This document shows positions 24,193-32,037 of a stretch of 64,000 bases of DNA, one piece after another. The stretch covers positions 2,728,001 through 2,792,000 of the forward strand of contig NZ_CP053073.1 of assembly GCF_013003985.1 (NCBI RefSeq). The letters run 5' to 3'. Below the pieces are notes generated by a model. That model was given only the letters and a program-made list of their open reading frames with translations. It ran no database searches and was not told the origin of the DNA. Positions within the stretch are counted from its first letter, which is position 1. Every line of letters starts with the position of its first letter. The DNA is from Usitatibacter palustris (lineage in GTDB: Bacteria; Pseudomonadota; Gammaproteobacteria; Burkholderiales; Usitatibacteraceae). The translations under genes and the position numbers were made by a program.

Positions 24193-24993
24193 CTAGCGTT
24201 CGACGGTCGGTTGGAACTCCACCTTCGCGCCCTTCGCACCCGTGATGACGATGTTGCGTCCGTTCAACGAGACGCGAGGGCTGTCGATGAGGATGCCCGC
24301 AAGGACTCCCTCGAACTCGCCTCCGGGTCCGGCGCAGGCGCGCTTGGTGGTGGCCACGACCATTTCGAGCCGGTCACCTGAGAGCTTGTACGTGCCGTTG
24401 AGGTTGTTGCAGCCCGTGTAGCCCGTGACGCGGCCATCGCCGCCGAACTCCAGGCGCGGCGCGTTACCCAGTTGCTCCCGGTCGTTGCCGGTCGGCAGCC
24501 ACTTCTGGGCGTTCATGCCCACGGCGACCCAGCGCGTATTCGCAAGATCCACGATGCCTCCTCCCGCCATGTCCGACACCGCGCGGAAGCGCAGCGTGCC
24601 GGCCGATCCCGTCATCGACATCGCGTCGGCCGTGATCGAGTAGCTCGAGACGGCCTGCAGCACTTCGACCACGCGCCGCTCTGCAGACAGGTTGCTTTCA
24701 TCGCAGGACCGGCGGCCCGCGCTGATCACGCCCATCGCGATGGCGCGCGCGCCAACCGTGTCGCGGATGTAGCGTGCGTTGATGCGGTTGCAGCCGCCGT
24801 AGCCTTCCATGCGGCCATCGCCCATGCGGATCCAGGGCTGCTCGCCATTCACCGGCAACTCGAGAATGACTTCCCAGCGCGTGCCGACGAGCGGCTTGGG
24901 CGGCGGCTCGCGCTCCTCGAGCGTCTTGCAGGCGGGCAACGTGGCGGCAAGCGCGGCGAGGGCAAGGCAGGTGCGCGCGGGCGAGTTCTTCAT
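24193..24993 (-). CDS. Lipoprotein with two META (HslJ-like) domains
   Basis: The 266-residue product has a lipoprotein signal (LAALAATLPAC, Cys near residue 22) and two META domains. The first spans about residues 38-140 (GTRWEV, GYGGCNRINARY, RRSC) and the second about 150-262 (NTRWVAVG, GYTGCNNLNGTY, KRAC). META domains occur in HslJ and related outer-membrane proteins linked to heat shock or antibiotic tolerance; the function is unclear. ATG at 24993 follows AGGGAG. It is the last gene of the SRPBCC / zinc-ribbon / META operon, and its stop touches REP doublet D. Confidence 0.87.
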   Translation of the reverse strand: MKNSPARTCLALAALAATLPACKTLEEREPPPKPLVGTRWEVILELPVNGEQPWIRMGDGRMEGYGGCNRINARYIRDTVGARAIAMGVISAGRRSCDESNLSAERRVVEVLQAVSSYSITADAMSMTGSAGTLRFRAVSDMAGGGIVDLANTRWVAVGMNAQKWLPTGNDREQLGNAPRLEFGGDGRVTGYTGCNNLNGTYKLSGDRLEMVVATTKRACAGPGGEFEGVLAGILIDSPRVSLNGRNIVITGAKGAKVEFQPTVER

Positions 24994-25009
24994 GGAGGGC
25001 TCCCTGTGA

Positions 25010-25753
25010 TCAATCGAATAGGGCGTCGATGCCCTGGGCAACGAGGTCGAGGATGTTCGCATCCTCGTTATACGTCGTCATGAGGACCCCGGGCAGGCCG
25101 CCGACGGGGCGATGTTCGAAACGCCTGGCCTTGGCTTCGGCCTGCGCGATGCGCGCGGGCACCATGACCTCGGCAGCGCGGGCGGCGTCGGGGTTCATGC
25201 GGCCGCGGCTTTTGGCATCGAGATCCGCGAGCGCGCGCTTCACGGCTTCGGCATCGAGGATCGCCACGGGCGAGCGGCAATGCGCGCACGCCGCGTCGCG
25301 CGAAAGGTCCACCGCCGCGCCGCAGCTCGAACAGCGCACCTGCTTCACCGTCGCCTTGAGTTCCTGGATCTCCGGCGCAGAAAGCGTGCGCACGAAATTC
25401 TTCTCGCGCAGGAACTGCACGAACGTCGTGAACCGCCCGTGGCCCTGCGCGCAGCGGTAGTACGAGATCTTGTTGCTGCGCTGCATGTCGTTCGTGAAGA
25501 CGAGCTTCTCCCGGCAGTGCAGGCAGTTGAGCCGGTCGGCGAGCGGGCGCGCGGGTTTGTCCTGGTTCTCGTGGATCAGGCGAAAGATCTCGATCACGGC
25601 GCCGGGCGCGAGCTGGCCGCTCTCGTACTGGTCGAACCAGATCGCGTGACAGTCGAAGCAGAGGTCCAGCTCGATCAGGCCGCCGACGTGGCGCTCCAGG
25701 GCGCGGCTTTGCATGCGGCCCGCACAGCTGGGGCACGTGCGTTCGCCGCTCAT
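25010..25753 (-). CDS. Zinc-ribbon (zf-TFIIB type) protein
   Basis: The 247-residue protein has three Cys-pair modules. CPSC...CFDC with the trailing HAIWFDQYESGQL is the zf-TFIIB signature (residues about 7-45); CLHC...YRCAQGHG follows at about 75-105; CSSCGAAVDL...CAHCRSP lies at about 143-165. The C-terminus is charged and has no membrane segment. Such proteins are probably cytoplasmic zinc-binding adaptors; no function is known. The ATG overlaps the stop of the upstream SRPBCC gene (ATGA). The stop is 16 bases before the META gene. Confidence 0.83.
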   Translation of the reverse strand: MSGERTCPSCAGRMQSRALERHVGGLIELDLCFDCHAIWFDQYESGQLAPGAVIEIFRLIHENQDKPARPLADRLNCLHCREKLVFTNDMQRSNKISYYRCAQGHGRFTTFVQFLREKNFVRTLSAPEIQELKATVKQVRCSSCGAAVDLSRDAACAHCRSPVAILDAEAVKRALADLDAKSRGRMNPDAARAAEVMVPARIAQAEAKARRFEHRPVGGLPGVLMTTYNEDANILDLVAQGIDALFD

Positions 25754-26280
25754 GGCGCCTCGGCCACCTTCTTCAGGTTGGCGAGGCCTTTCTCGAAATC
25801 GGGACCGACGAGCTTGTCCATCACGAGCGCGAAGTAACGCGCCAGCGGATTCTTGCCGACGTCGCCTTCGTTGTGCCAGTAGACCATCGTGGTATTGCCC
25901 TGGCCCACGAACTTCATCGCGCCCTTCGAGCTCATGTCCATGTCGGGAAAGTGCAGCGCGAACTCGACGACCTTCCCGGGTTCGGCATTCGTGAACTCCA
26001 TGCTGCCGTCGCCTTCGGTCTTGCTCACCCACGACCACTTCGCGCCCTTGCCCGACTCCGGGCCCGAATACACGATCTTCATGTTCGGATCGCGCTCGTT
26101 CCACGCCGACCATTTCTTCCATTCGCGCGGATCGGCGACCAGCGCATAGACCTTGTCGGCCGGCGCCTTGATGCTCGCTTCGCGCTCGACGCGGAACGTC
26201 GAGGGCAGCATGAGGCCGACGGCCAGGAAGACGGCGACCAAGCCGACGACGATGATGAGGATCCACTTGAGAATCTTCAT
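25750..26280 (-). CDS. Membrane-anchored SRPBCC family protein
   Basis: The 176-residue protein has one N-terminal membrane segment (about residues 4-24), then a START/Bet v1-like SRPBCC domain: VEREASIKAPADKVYALVADPREWKKWSAWNERDP, and later EFALHFPDMDMSSKGAM. The family binds hydrophobic ligands; proteins of this polyketide cyclase-like group usually have no known ligand. It starts the three-gene minus-strand operon with the zinc-ribbon and META genes. Confidence 0.86.
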   Translation of the reverse strand: MKILKWILIIVVGLVAVFLAVGLMLPSTFRVEREASIKAPADKVYALVADPREWKKWSAWNERDPNMKIVYSGPESGKGAKWSWVSKTEGDGSMEFTNAEPGKVVEFALHFPDMDMSSKGAMKFVGQGNTTMVYWHNEGDVGKNPLARYFALVMDKLVGPDFEKGLANLKKVAEAP

Positions 26281-26323
26281 GCGCCACCCCTCGCAAAAAG
26301 TGCGGCTAGCTTAACATTGGCCC

Positions 26324-26980
26324 ATGTGCAGCCGGTACTTCCTCGACGACGACGGCAACATCATTTCGTACACGTTTCGCGTGCCCGTCGACGACCGCGT
26401 GAAGCGGCGCTACAACATCGCGCCGACCAACGTTTCGCCGGTGATCCGCGCCGCGCCCGAAGGCGGCCGCGCGCTCGCGATGCTGCGCTGGGGGCTCGTG
26501 CCGTACTGGGCCGACGACCTCAAGGTCGGCACCCGCGCGATCAACGCGCGCAGCGAGACGGTCGAGCAGAAGCCCACGTTCCGCGAAGCGTTCAAGACGC
26601 GCCGCTGCCTCGTGCCGGCCACGGGCTACTTCGAATGGAAGGGCGATCCGGGCCACAAGCAGCCGTTCGCGTTCACGCTGCCCGATCGCCCGATGTTCGC
26701 ATTCGCGGGGCTGTGGGAGCGCTGGAAGCCGCGCGACGGCGGCGATCCGGTCGAGACCTACACAATTCTCACCACCGAGCCCAACGCGTACGCGGCGACG
26801 ATCCACGACCGCATGCCCGTGATCCTCGCGGAAGGCGACTACGATCGCTGGCTCTCAGGCACGGTCGCGGAAGTACGGCCGCTGATGCGGCCGTACGCGA
26901 ACGAGATGGGCGCGCGCACGGTCTCGAAGCTCGTGGGCAATCCCCGCAACGACGTGCCCGAGGTGCTGCTCCCGGACTGA
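26324..26980 (+). CDS. SOS response-associated peptidase (SRAP/YedK family)
   Basis: The 218-residue protein starts MCSRYF, which leaves Cys2 at the N-terminus after Met removal; this Cys crosslinks to abasic sites in single-stranded DNA. Other conserved parts are YNIAPT, LRWGLVPYW, INARSETVEQKPTFREAF, the catalytic Glu in GYFEWK, and His in the IHDRMPVIL block. SRAP proteins shield abasic sites at replication forks. The gene lies divergently from the SRPBCC gene across 43 bp. I see no LexA box. Confidence 0.92.
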   Translation: MCSRYFLDDDGNIISYTFRVPVDDRVKRRYNIAPTNVSPVIRAAPEGGRALAMLRWGLVPYWADDLKVGTRAINARSETVEQKPTFREAFKTRRCLVPATGYFEWKGDPGHKQPFAFTLPDRPMFAFAGLWERWKPRDGGDPVETYTILTTEPNAYAATIHDRMPVILAEGDYDRWLSGTVAEVRPLMRPYANEMGARTVSKLVGNPRNDVPEVLLPD

Positions 26981-26981
26981 G

Positions 26982-27734
26982 TTACTGCAGCACGGGCCGC
27001 GCGTTCACCGACTGGATCGGCCGGTTGTTGGCGAAGCCCACGGTCTTCGTGAACTTCTCCACCTGCGCCTTCGAGGCCGTGAGCGGATTCTTCATCACCA
27101 GCCACAACACGCCCTCGGAACAAGGCGGCGTCGTGAGCGAACCGTTGAAGCGGTAGTAGGCCTTCGACTTGGGCAGGAGGCTCGCGGCGGCGGGGGCCGA
27201 CCCGGCCCGCAACACCACCTTGTCGCCGGCCTTCGTCGGTGTGGCCGACCAGAGCTTGTCGAGCACCGGATTCGCCGGGCCATCCTTGAACATCACGCCG
27301 ATCACCGCGAGGTTGCCATCCTTGTCGGCGTGCACGAGGTGCACCTCGAGCGGATATTCCTTGCCCTGGATGCGGTTCTCGCCGGGCGCATGGAAGTGGA
27401 ACTGCTTGAGGTGGAAGACGCGGCCGGCGAGAGCCAGCGTGCCGCCGTCGGCGATGTCGAGCTGGATCGTATGGCCGTTGTTCACGAGGTCGCCGCCGCT
27501 CTCGCGGTAATCGATGCGCAAGGCTTCAAGCTTCGCGGGGATGCCGCCGGCGATGTCGATCGGGGACTGGTTGCGGCCCAAACCGCACATCACGTTCTTC
27601 GGATCGCCCTTCGACCAGTTGGCCGGACCCGCCTCGCCCGAGTATGTCCAGTGCGATGCGTCGGCAAATGCGGTGGCGCAGCCCAGCACACCCAGCGTGG
27701 TGACGAGGAGGGTGGCGAGCGTCGGCTTCTTCAT
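26982..27734 (-). CDS. Alpha-carbonic anhydrase, periplasmic
   Basis: The 250-residue product has a signal peptide (ending AFADA) and alpha-class carbonic anhydrase motifs: GLGRNQSPIDI, FHFHAPGENRIQG with two zinc His residues, EVHLVHAD with the third, and TTPPCSEGVLW with Cys near residue 207. A disulfide with the Cys in NVMCGLG is expected. It interconverts CO2 and bicarbonate in the periplasm. The ATG overlaps the stop of the exonuclease gene (ATGA). The stop is two bases from the SRAP stop, leaving no room for a separate terminator. Confidence 0.93.
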   Translation of the reverse strand: MKKPTLATLLVTTLGVLGCATAFADASHWTYSGEAGPANWSKGDPKNVMCGLGRNQSPIDIAGGIPAKLEALRIDYRESGGDLVNNGHTIQLDIADGGTLALAGRVFHLKQFHFHAPGENRIQGKEYPLEVHLVHADKDGNLAVIGVMFKDGPANPVLDKLWSATPTKAGDKVVLRAGSAPAAASLLPKSKAYYRFNGSLTTPPCSEGVLWLVMKNPLTASKAQVEKFTKTVGFANNRPIQSVNARPVLQ

Positions 27735-29173
27735 GCGGCAGTCCTTTCGCGGGAAACGGGAACCAGCGCGGCAGGATGCGCGCGCCAATGTTTGATGAGG
27801 ATAGCGTACACGTCGGGATCGAACACGAGCTCGCGGCGCGAGTCGAGCAGCGACTCGAATTCGTCTTCGCGGCGCGCGGTGCCCAGGTGGCACCAGCGGT
27901 CGAAGAGGTGCAAGGCCTCCTGCCCGCCGGCTGCGTCGACCTCGTGAATGTATGCGGGGCCCGGGAACGGCCAGTCGCGCAGCTTCCAGTGCGCGAGCGC
28001 GGTGGCAAGGCGAAGGCCGTGGACCGCCGGGGTCTCCTCGCCCAGGCACGCGCCGCGGCAGCGCTTCACCTGGCGAGCGAAGCACGGACCGCCGCGCTTC
28101 TCCCAGCCCAGCAGCCGCCAGCACAGGCCATGCTCGGCCGCGAGGTCCTCGAGCGTGCTGCGAATCTGCGCGCGGGTGTTGAACGGACCGTAGATCGGAC
28201 CCGCGCCCATGCCGCGCTCGCCCCAATCGATCTCGCTGTTGGTGCGGATCTCGGGGGGTGCTGCGAAATCATCGAGCGAGATGAAGCACACGCCTTCCTT
28301 GCGCCGCAGCCGGTGGTTGTGGAGCGGCAGGAGCTGCTTCACGAGTTGTGCCTCGCGAATCAGCGCGCCGAGCTCACCCACCGTGGCCTCGAATTCGATG
28401 CGGCGGATCTCGCTCGAGATGCGCAGGTCGTTGGCGCTGCGGTAATCGCTGGAGAAGTGCGAGCGGATGCGATCACGCAGGTTCACGCTCTTGCCGACGT
28501 AGATCGGCAGGTCGTTCACGCCGTAGAAGCGGTAGACGCCCGCGCCATCGGGCAGGCCCTCGAGCGCATCGGGAGCGAGCTGTGGCGGCAGGCTGGGAAT
28601 GCGCAGCAGCCGCTTCACCGCCGCTTCGATCTCCTCGGCGCCGCGCTCGCGGTAAAGGCCTTGCACGAAGCGCCAGAGCACGCGCGCATCGCCGAGCGCC
28701 GAGTGGCGGCCCGCGCGGCGCAGCGGATCGGCGTCGAACGTGTCTTCCAGCCCGTGGCGCGCGACGATCGCGTCGAGGTTGTGGCCGATCGCGTGCGGAT
28801 CGAGCCGCCGCGACAGGCGCACCGTGCAAAGGACATCCGCGGTGTACGAAACGCCCGCGCGTTGCAGCTCCGTCTTCACGAAGCCGTAGTCGAAGCGCGC
28901 GTTGTGGGCGACGAACACGCAGCCTTCGAGGCGCTGCATCACGTCGCGCCGCACCTGCGAGAAATCCGGCGCATCGCGAACCATGTCGTTGGTGATGCCA
29001 GTGAGCGCCTGGATCGCCTCCGGAATCGAGCGGCCCGGATTGACGAGCGTGGACCATTCGTCGACGAGCACGCCATCGACCACGCGCACGATGGCGATCT
29101 CCGTGATGCGCGATCCGCCAGGCGAGGTGCCGGTGGTCTCGACGTCGACGAAGGCAATGGCGGGTGCCAGCAT
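27731..29173 (-). CDS. DEDD exonuclease fused to a GIY-YIG endonuclease (Cho-like)
   Basis: The 480-residue protein has an N-terminal DnaQ-like 3'-5' exonuclease (residues about 1-170) with FVDVETTG, the middle Asp in HNARFDYG and HSALGDA. A GIY-YIG nuclease domain follows (about 205-290; GVYRFYG, PIYVGKSVNLRDRIRSHF), then a C-terminal region with CFARQVKRCRGAC. This architecture is known in proteobacteria and is related to the UvrC homologue Cho plus DNA polymerase III epsilon, suggesting a DNA-repair role. The start overlaps the stop of the LysR gene as TGATG, and the stop overlaps the carbonic anhydrase start. Confidence 0.9.
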   Translation of the reverse strand: MLAPAIAFVDVETTGTSPGGSRITEIAIVRVVDGVLVDEWSTLVNPGRSIPEAIQALTGITNDMVRDAPDFSQVRRDVMQRLEGCVFVAHNARFDYGFVKTELQRAGVSYTADVLCTVRLSRRLDPHAIGHNLDAIVARHGLEDTFDADPLRRAGRHSALGDARVLWRFVQGLYRERGAEEIEAAVKRLLRIPSLPPQLAPDALEGLPDGAGVYRFYGVNDLPIYVGKSVNLRDRIRSHFSSDYRSANDLRISSEIRRIEFEATVGELGALIREAQLVKQLLPLHNHRLRRKEGVCFISLDDFAAPPEIRTNSEIDWGERGMGAGPIYGPFNTRAQIRSTLEDLAAEHGLCWRLLGWEKRGGPCFARQVKRCRGACLGEETPAVHGLRLATALAHWKLRDWPFPGPAYIHEVDAAGGQEALHLFDRWCHLGTARREDEFESLLDSRRELVFDPDVYAILIKHWRAHPAALVPVSRERTAA

Positions 29174-30099
29174 CAGCGCTTCCTTCCCTTGATCGCCGCC
29201 GCTCGCCAGGGCGCGCTCCCGAACCGCTCCACGAGGAACTCCACCATCGCGGCCACCTTCGGCGAGCGGTGGCGCCCTTGCGGATAGACCACGCTCAGCG
29301 GCACCGCCTCGACGTGATGCGAGTCCCGGAGGATGGGAACGAGCTTGCCTTCGCGCACCGCTTCGCCGGCCACGACGTCGATCATCCGCGCGATTCCCGC
29401 GCCCGCGATCGCGAGCCGCATCAGCGTTTCCGCATCCGTCGCGGTCACGCGGCCGCGCACTTCGACGTGGCGCACGCCCTCCGGGGAATCGAACGGCCAG
29501 CGCCAGAGCGCGGGAAAGGGTGCGAGCCGCAGGCAGTCGTGCTCGAGGAGGTCATCGGGTTTCTTCGGCGTGCCGTGCTTCTTCAGGTACGCGGGCGAGG
29601 CGCAGATCACGCGCTCGAGGTCGCAGATGTGGCGGGCGATGAGCGACGAATCGCCGAGCGTGCCGGTGCGGATGCCCAGATCCGCGCCGTCTTCGATGAG
29701 ATCGACCACGCGATCGCTCATGGTGAGCTCGACCTGGACGTCGGGGTGGCGCGCGAGGAATTCGGGCAATGCGGGTGCCAGCTGGTGCAGGCCGAAGGAG
29801 AAGCCCACGTTCACGCGCAGCAGCCCGCGCGGCAGCGCGCGGAAGCGCGCGACTTCGTCCTCGGCTTCGGCGATGTCGGCAAGGATGCGCTGGCTGCGAT
29901 GCAGGAAGGCTTCGCCCTCGGGCGTGAGCGCGAGGCTGCGGGTGGTGCGATTGAGGAGCCGGACGCCAAGGCGGTTTTCGAGCCGGGTGACCAACTTGGA
30001 AACGGCGGAAGGCGTCAGGCCCAACTCGCGCGCCGCCGGCGAGAAGCCGCCGACCTCCACCGCCCGGACGAACGCCGTCATCTCCGCAGAGGTGCTCAT
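29173..30099 (-). CDS. LysR family transcriptional regulator
   Basis: The 308-residue protein has an N-terminal winged helix-turn-helix (FVRAVEVGGFSPAARELGLTPSAVSKLVTRLENRLGVRLLNRTTR) followed by a LysR effector-binding domain. ATG at 30099 puts the HTH at the N-terminus; the longer frame adds sequence from the divergent region. Effector and targets are unknown; it diverges from the small frame at 30211. Its last base overlaps the start of the exonuclease gene, though cotranscription of a regulator and repair nuclease may be incidental. Confidence 0.9.
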   Translation of the reverse strand: MSTSAEMTAFVRAVEVGGFSPAARELGLTPSAVSKLVTRLENRLGVRLLNRTTRSLALTPEGEAFLHRSQRILADIAEAEDEVARFRALPRGLLRVNVGFSFGLHQLAPALPEFLARHPDVQVELTMSDRVVDLIEDGADLGIRTGTLGDSSLIARHICDLERVICASPAYLKKHGTPKKPDDLLEHDCLRLAPFPALWRWPFDSPEGVRHVEVRGRVTATDAETLMRLAIAGAGIARMIDVVAGEAVREGKLVPILRDSHHVEAVPLSVVYPQGRHRSPKVAAMVEFLVERFGSAPWRAAAIKGRKR

Positions 30100-30149
30100 T
30101 TGTGCCGGCAGTTCATGAATCCTGTTCCATTGCAGGCGATTGTATACCG

Positions 30150-30162
30150 ATTGCGCAGCAAT
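30150..30162. promoter_or_regulatory. Candidate LysR-type operator
   Basis: ATTGCGCAGCAAT is a perfect 5-bp inverted repeat with a 3-bp spacer in the 111-bp region upstream of the LysR gene. It contains the T-N-A spacing expected of LysR boxes. A related half-site ATTG occurs at 30139-30142. The match is short, so the call rests mostly on position. Confidence 0.35.
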
Positions 30163-30210
30163 TATCTTGTCTACCTGGGGCCCAAAAGGCCCGGCAACCG
30201 GAGCAAGACA

Positions 30211-30381
30211 ATGAGATATGAACGGGATCAATGGCTCGAACTGGAACGGCAAGCCCACCACGATCGCGCGGTCTACATCGCGGGGCTACTGACGGACGGC
30301 TACAACTGGGTGGCTCAGCTGGTCTCGAAGGCATGGCGCTCGAGCTCGTCGAGCGGGACGAACTCCAGGGCGCTTTCGTGA
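30211..30381 (+). CDS. Possible small protein divergent from LysR
   Basis: ATG at 30211 opens a 56-codon frame, MRYERDQWLELERQAHH..., whose first 42 residues look like a real amphipathic protein (AVYIAGLLTDGYNWVAQLVSKAW). The last 14 residues (Ser-rich) lie antisense to the end of the DUF2237 gene, with a 67-bp convergent overlap. An original stop may therefore have been lost. Short proteins of this kind with a WL...H..RA pattern occur in proteobacteria, but I cannot name a family. GGAGCAAGACA precedes the ATG. Confidence 0.5.
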   Translation: MRYERDQWLELERQAHHDRAVYIAGLLTDGYNWVAQLVSKAWRSSSSSGTNSRALS

Positions 30382-30680
30382 GTCGCTTCGAGGATGATCG
30401 GCGGGGCCACGCCCGCGTCGAGCGCCTCGACCCACCGCAGCACGCACAGGCACCAGCGGTCCCCGGGCTTGAGGCCGCGGAAACGCGCCTCGGGGACCGG
30501 TGTTGAAAGGTCATTGCCGCGCGCGCGGCTGAACTGCAGGAATTCCGCCGTCATCCGCGCGCAGATGATGTGCGTGCCCAGGTCCTCCTCCGCCGACCGG
30601 CAGGAGCCGTCGCGGTGGAAACCGGTCAAGGGGTCGAAGCAGCAGGCGAGCAGGTCGCCGCCCAGGACGTTGCGTTCCAT
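30315..30680 (-). CDS. DUF2237 family protein
   Basis: The 121-residue product matches DUF2237: NVLGGDLLACCFDPLTGFHRDGSC, then THIICARMTAEFLQFS, PGDRWCLCVLRWVEALDAGVAPP and THESALEFVPLDEL. The family is small, cytoplasmic and uncharacterised; several conserved Cys residues suggest metal binding or redox chemistry. ATG at 30680 follows a G-rich ribosome-binding site. It is divergent from the DUF2863 gene across 64 bp. Confidence 0.87.
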   Translation of the reverse strand: MERNVLGGDLLACCFDPLTGFHRDGSCRSAEEDLGTHIICARMTAEFLQFSRARGNDLSTPVPEARFRGLKPGDRWCLCVLRWVEALDAGVAPPIILEATHESALEFVPLDELERHAFETS

Positions 30681-30744
30681 ATCCCCCCGAGGATAAGACG
30701 AGTCGCGATGATAAAATAGCGGCCGCTTGTCCCGGAAAGTCGCC

Positions 30745-31932
30745 ATGCCCCGCAGCCGCTCCAAATCCCCTCCCCGATTCACCCGTGATGCCGAACGCCT
30801 CATCGCGCTCTCGCTCGGCCTCAATGCGTCGGGCAGCGGCGCCGAAGACCGCTTCTGGGAGGCGGAGACGTCGGCGCTCGTCGCGAAGCTCCTCACCAAC
30901 GGGATCGACGGGCCCATCGACAGCGCGCTCGACCACCTCTACCAGTCGAACCTCGGCGCGTACGACACGCTGATCGAGCTGATCGAAGCCGAATCCGAAT
31001 CGCTGGTCGTGATGCAGGGCGACGCGGCCTGGCAGGCGCTGCTGATCGCCGTGCCCATCGTCGCGTGGTCCAAGTATTCGATTCCCTCCGGCCCCATCGG
31101 CCGCGAGGATATAGACGCGCTCAGCGCGCAGCTGCAGGGCCACGTGCTCGCCGCGGATGCGAAGCTCGTCGTCGTTCCCTACCTGCAGTCGATCGACCAG
31201 CTTCCGCGCCAGTTCTCGGAGCTGCGCAAGCTCGCTGCGCGCCTGGGCGATTGCGCTGTCACCGGCGAACTGCCGCGCATCGATTTCTCACGCCTGCCCG
31301 AAACCGCGCACCTGCTCGCCGATACGCGCTTCGTGCTCGCGTGCGCCGCGGTGCCGCGCGGCAAGCCGATGTTCCGCTGGCAGGAAGACGCCTCCGGCCA
31401 CGCCGGCCGCGCGCACAGCCTCGAGCAGTGGATCGCGCAGGCGCGGCCCACGCTCGCGAAGCTGCTCCCCGGCTGCGTGTTCGAGTGCCTCCTGCCCGAT
31501 GCCTACTACGTGAATTGCCGCGAGTCGGACCGCCGCGTGCGTCCGTTCGGCGTTCGCGCCGCGGTCTCGTTCCTCGAGGGGGCGTTGATGACCAAGGCCG
31601 CGGACATCCGCGCCGTGGTCGCCGGCTTCGGTGACGATCGCATCGACGAGTACCGCATCGCCTTCACGCTGCCCGGCGACAACGACGTCGCGCATGGCGT
31701 GGTCTGGCCGCTGTACGGCCGCGAGGACGAGAATGCGCGGCCCGGGCCGCACGACGAGGTGCTCGCACAACTCGCCGAGTGCGGCATCGTGGACGTTCGC
31801 AAGCTCGCCGGCACCTTCTCGCCGGAGTTCTGCGAGGACTGCGGCGCGCCGCTGTTCGCCAATCCCGAAGGCGAGATCGTCCACGCGGAACTCCCCGAGG
31901 AAGCCGAGAGCCACACGGCCCACTTCCACTGA
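30745..31932 (+). CDS. DUF2863 family protein
   Basis: The 395-residue cytoplasmic protein belongs to DUF2863, a betaproteobacterial family of unknown function. It has no signal or membrane segment. Characteristic parts are RLIALSLGLNASGSGAEDRFWE, QALLIAVPIVAWSKYSIPSG, ECLLPDAYYVNCRESDRRVRPFGV and a C-terminal CEDCGAPLF zinc-like knuckle. ATG at 30745 is preferred over a TTG six codons earlier because GGAAAG lies before it. The TGA overlaps the first two bases of the 49-bp inverted repeat. Confidence 0.88.
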   Translation: MPRSRSKSPPRFTRDAERLIALSLGLNASGSGAEDRFWEAETSALVAKLLTNGIDGPIDSALDHLYQSNLGAYDTLIELIEAESESLVVMQGDAAWQALLIAVPIVAWSKYSIPSGPIGREDIDALSAQLQGHVLAADAKLVVVPYLQSIDQLPRQFSELRKLAARLGDCAVTGELPRIDFSRLPETAHLLADTRFVLACAAVPRGKPMFRWQEDASGHAGRAHSLEQWIAQARPTLAKLLPGCVFECLLPDAYYVNCRESDRRVRPFGVRAAVSFLEGALMTKAADIRAVVAGFGDDRIDEYRIAFTLPGDNDVAHGVVWPLYGREDENARPGPHDEVLAQLAECGIVDVRKLAGTFSPEFCEDCGAPLFANPEGEIVHAELPEEAESHTAHFH

Positions 31933-32037
31933 AATAAGTGGGGTCAGACTCGACTTAATTGAATTCTGGGGATAACTGGCGCCTGATCCCAGTTATCCCC
32001 AGAATTCAATTAAGTCGAGTCTGACCCCACTTATTTC
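31931..32037. repeat. Perfect 49-bp inverted repeat between DUF2863 and AraC genes
   Basis: Bases 31931-31979 and 31989-32037 are exact reverse complements around a 9-base loop. The ends read GAAATAAGTGGGGTCAGACT. The left edge overlaps the DUF2863 stop codon, and the right edge ends on the base before the AraC ATG. The element is much more A/T-rich than the flanks. It shares the GGGGTCAGAC end with the 62-bp repeat at 14013 and is probably another member of that palindromic family. As RNA it would form a very stable hairpin directly ahead of the AraC start. Confidence 0.9.
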
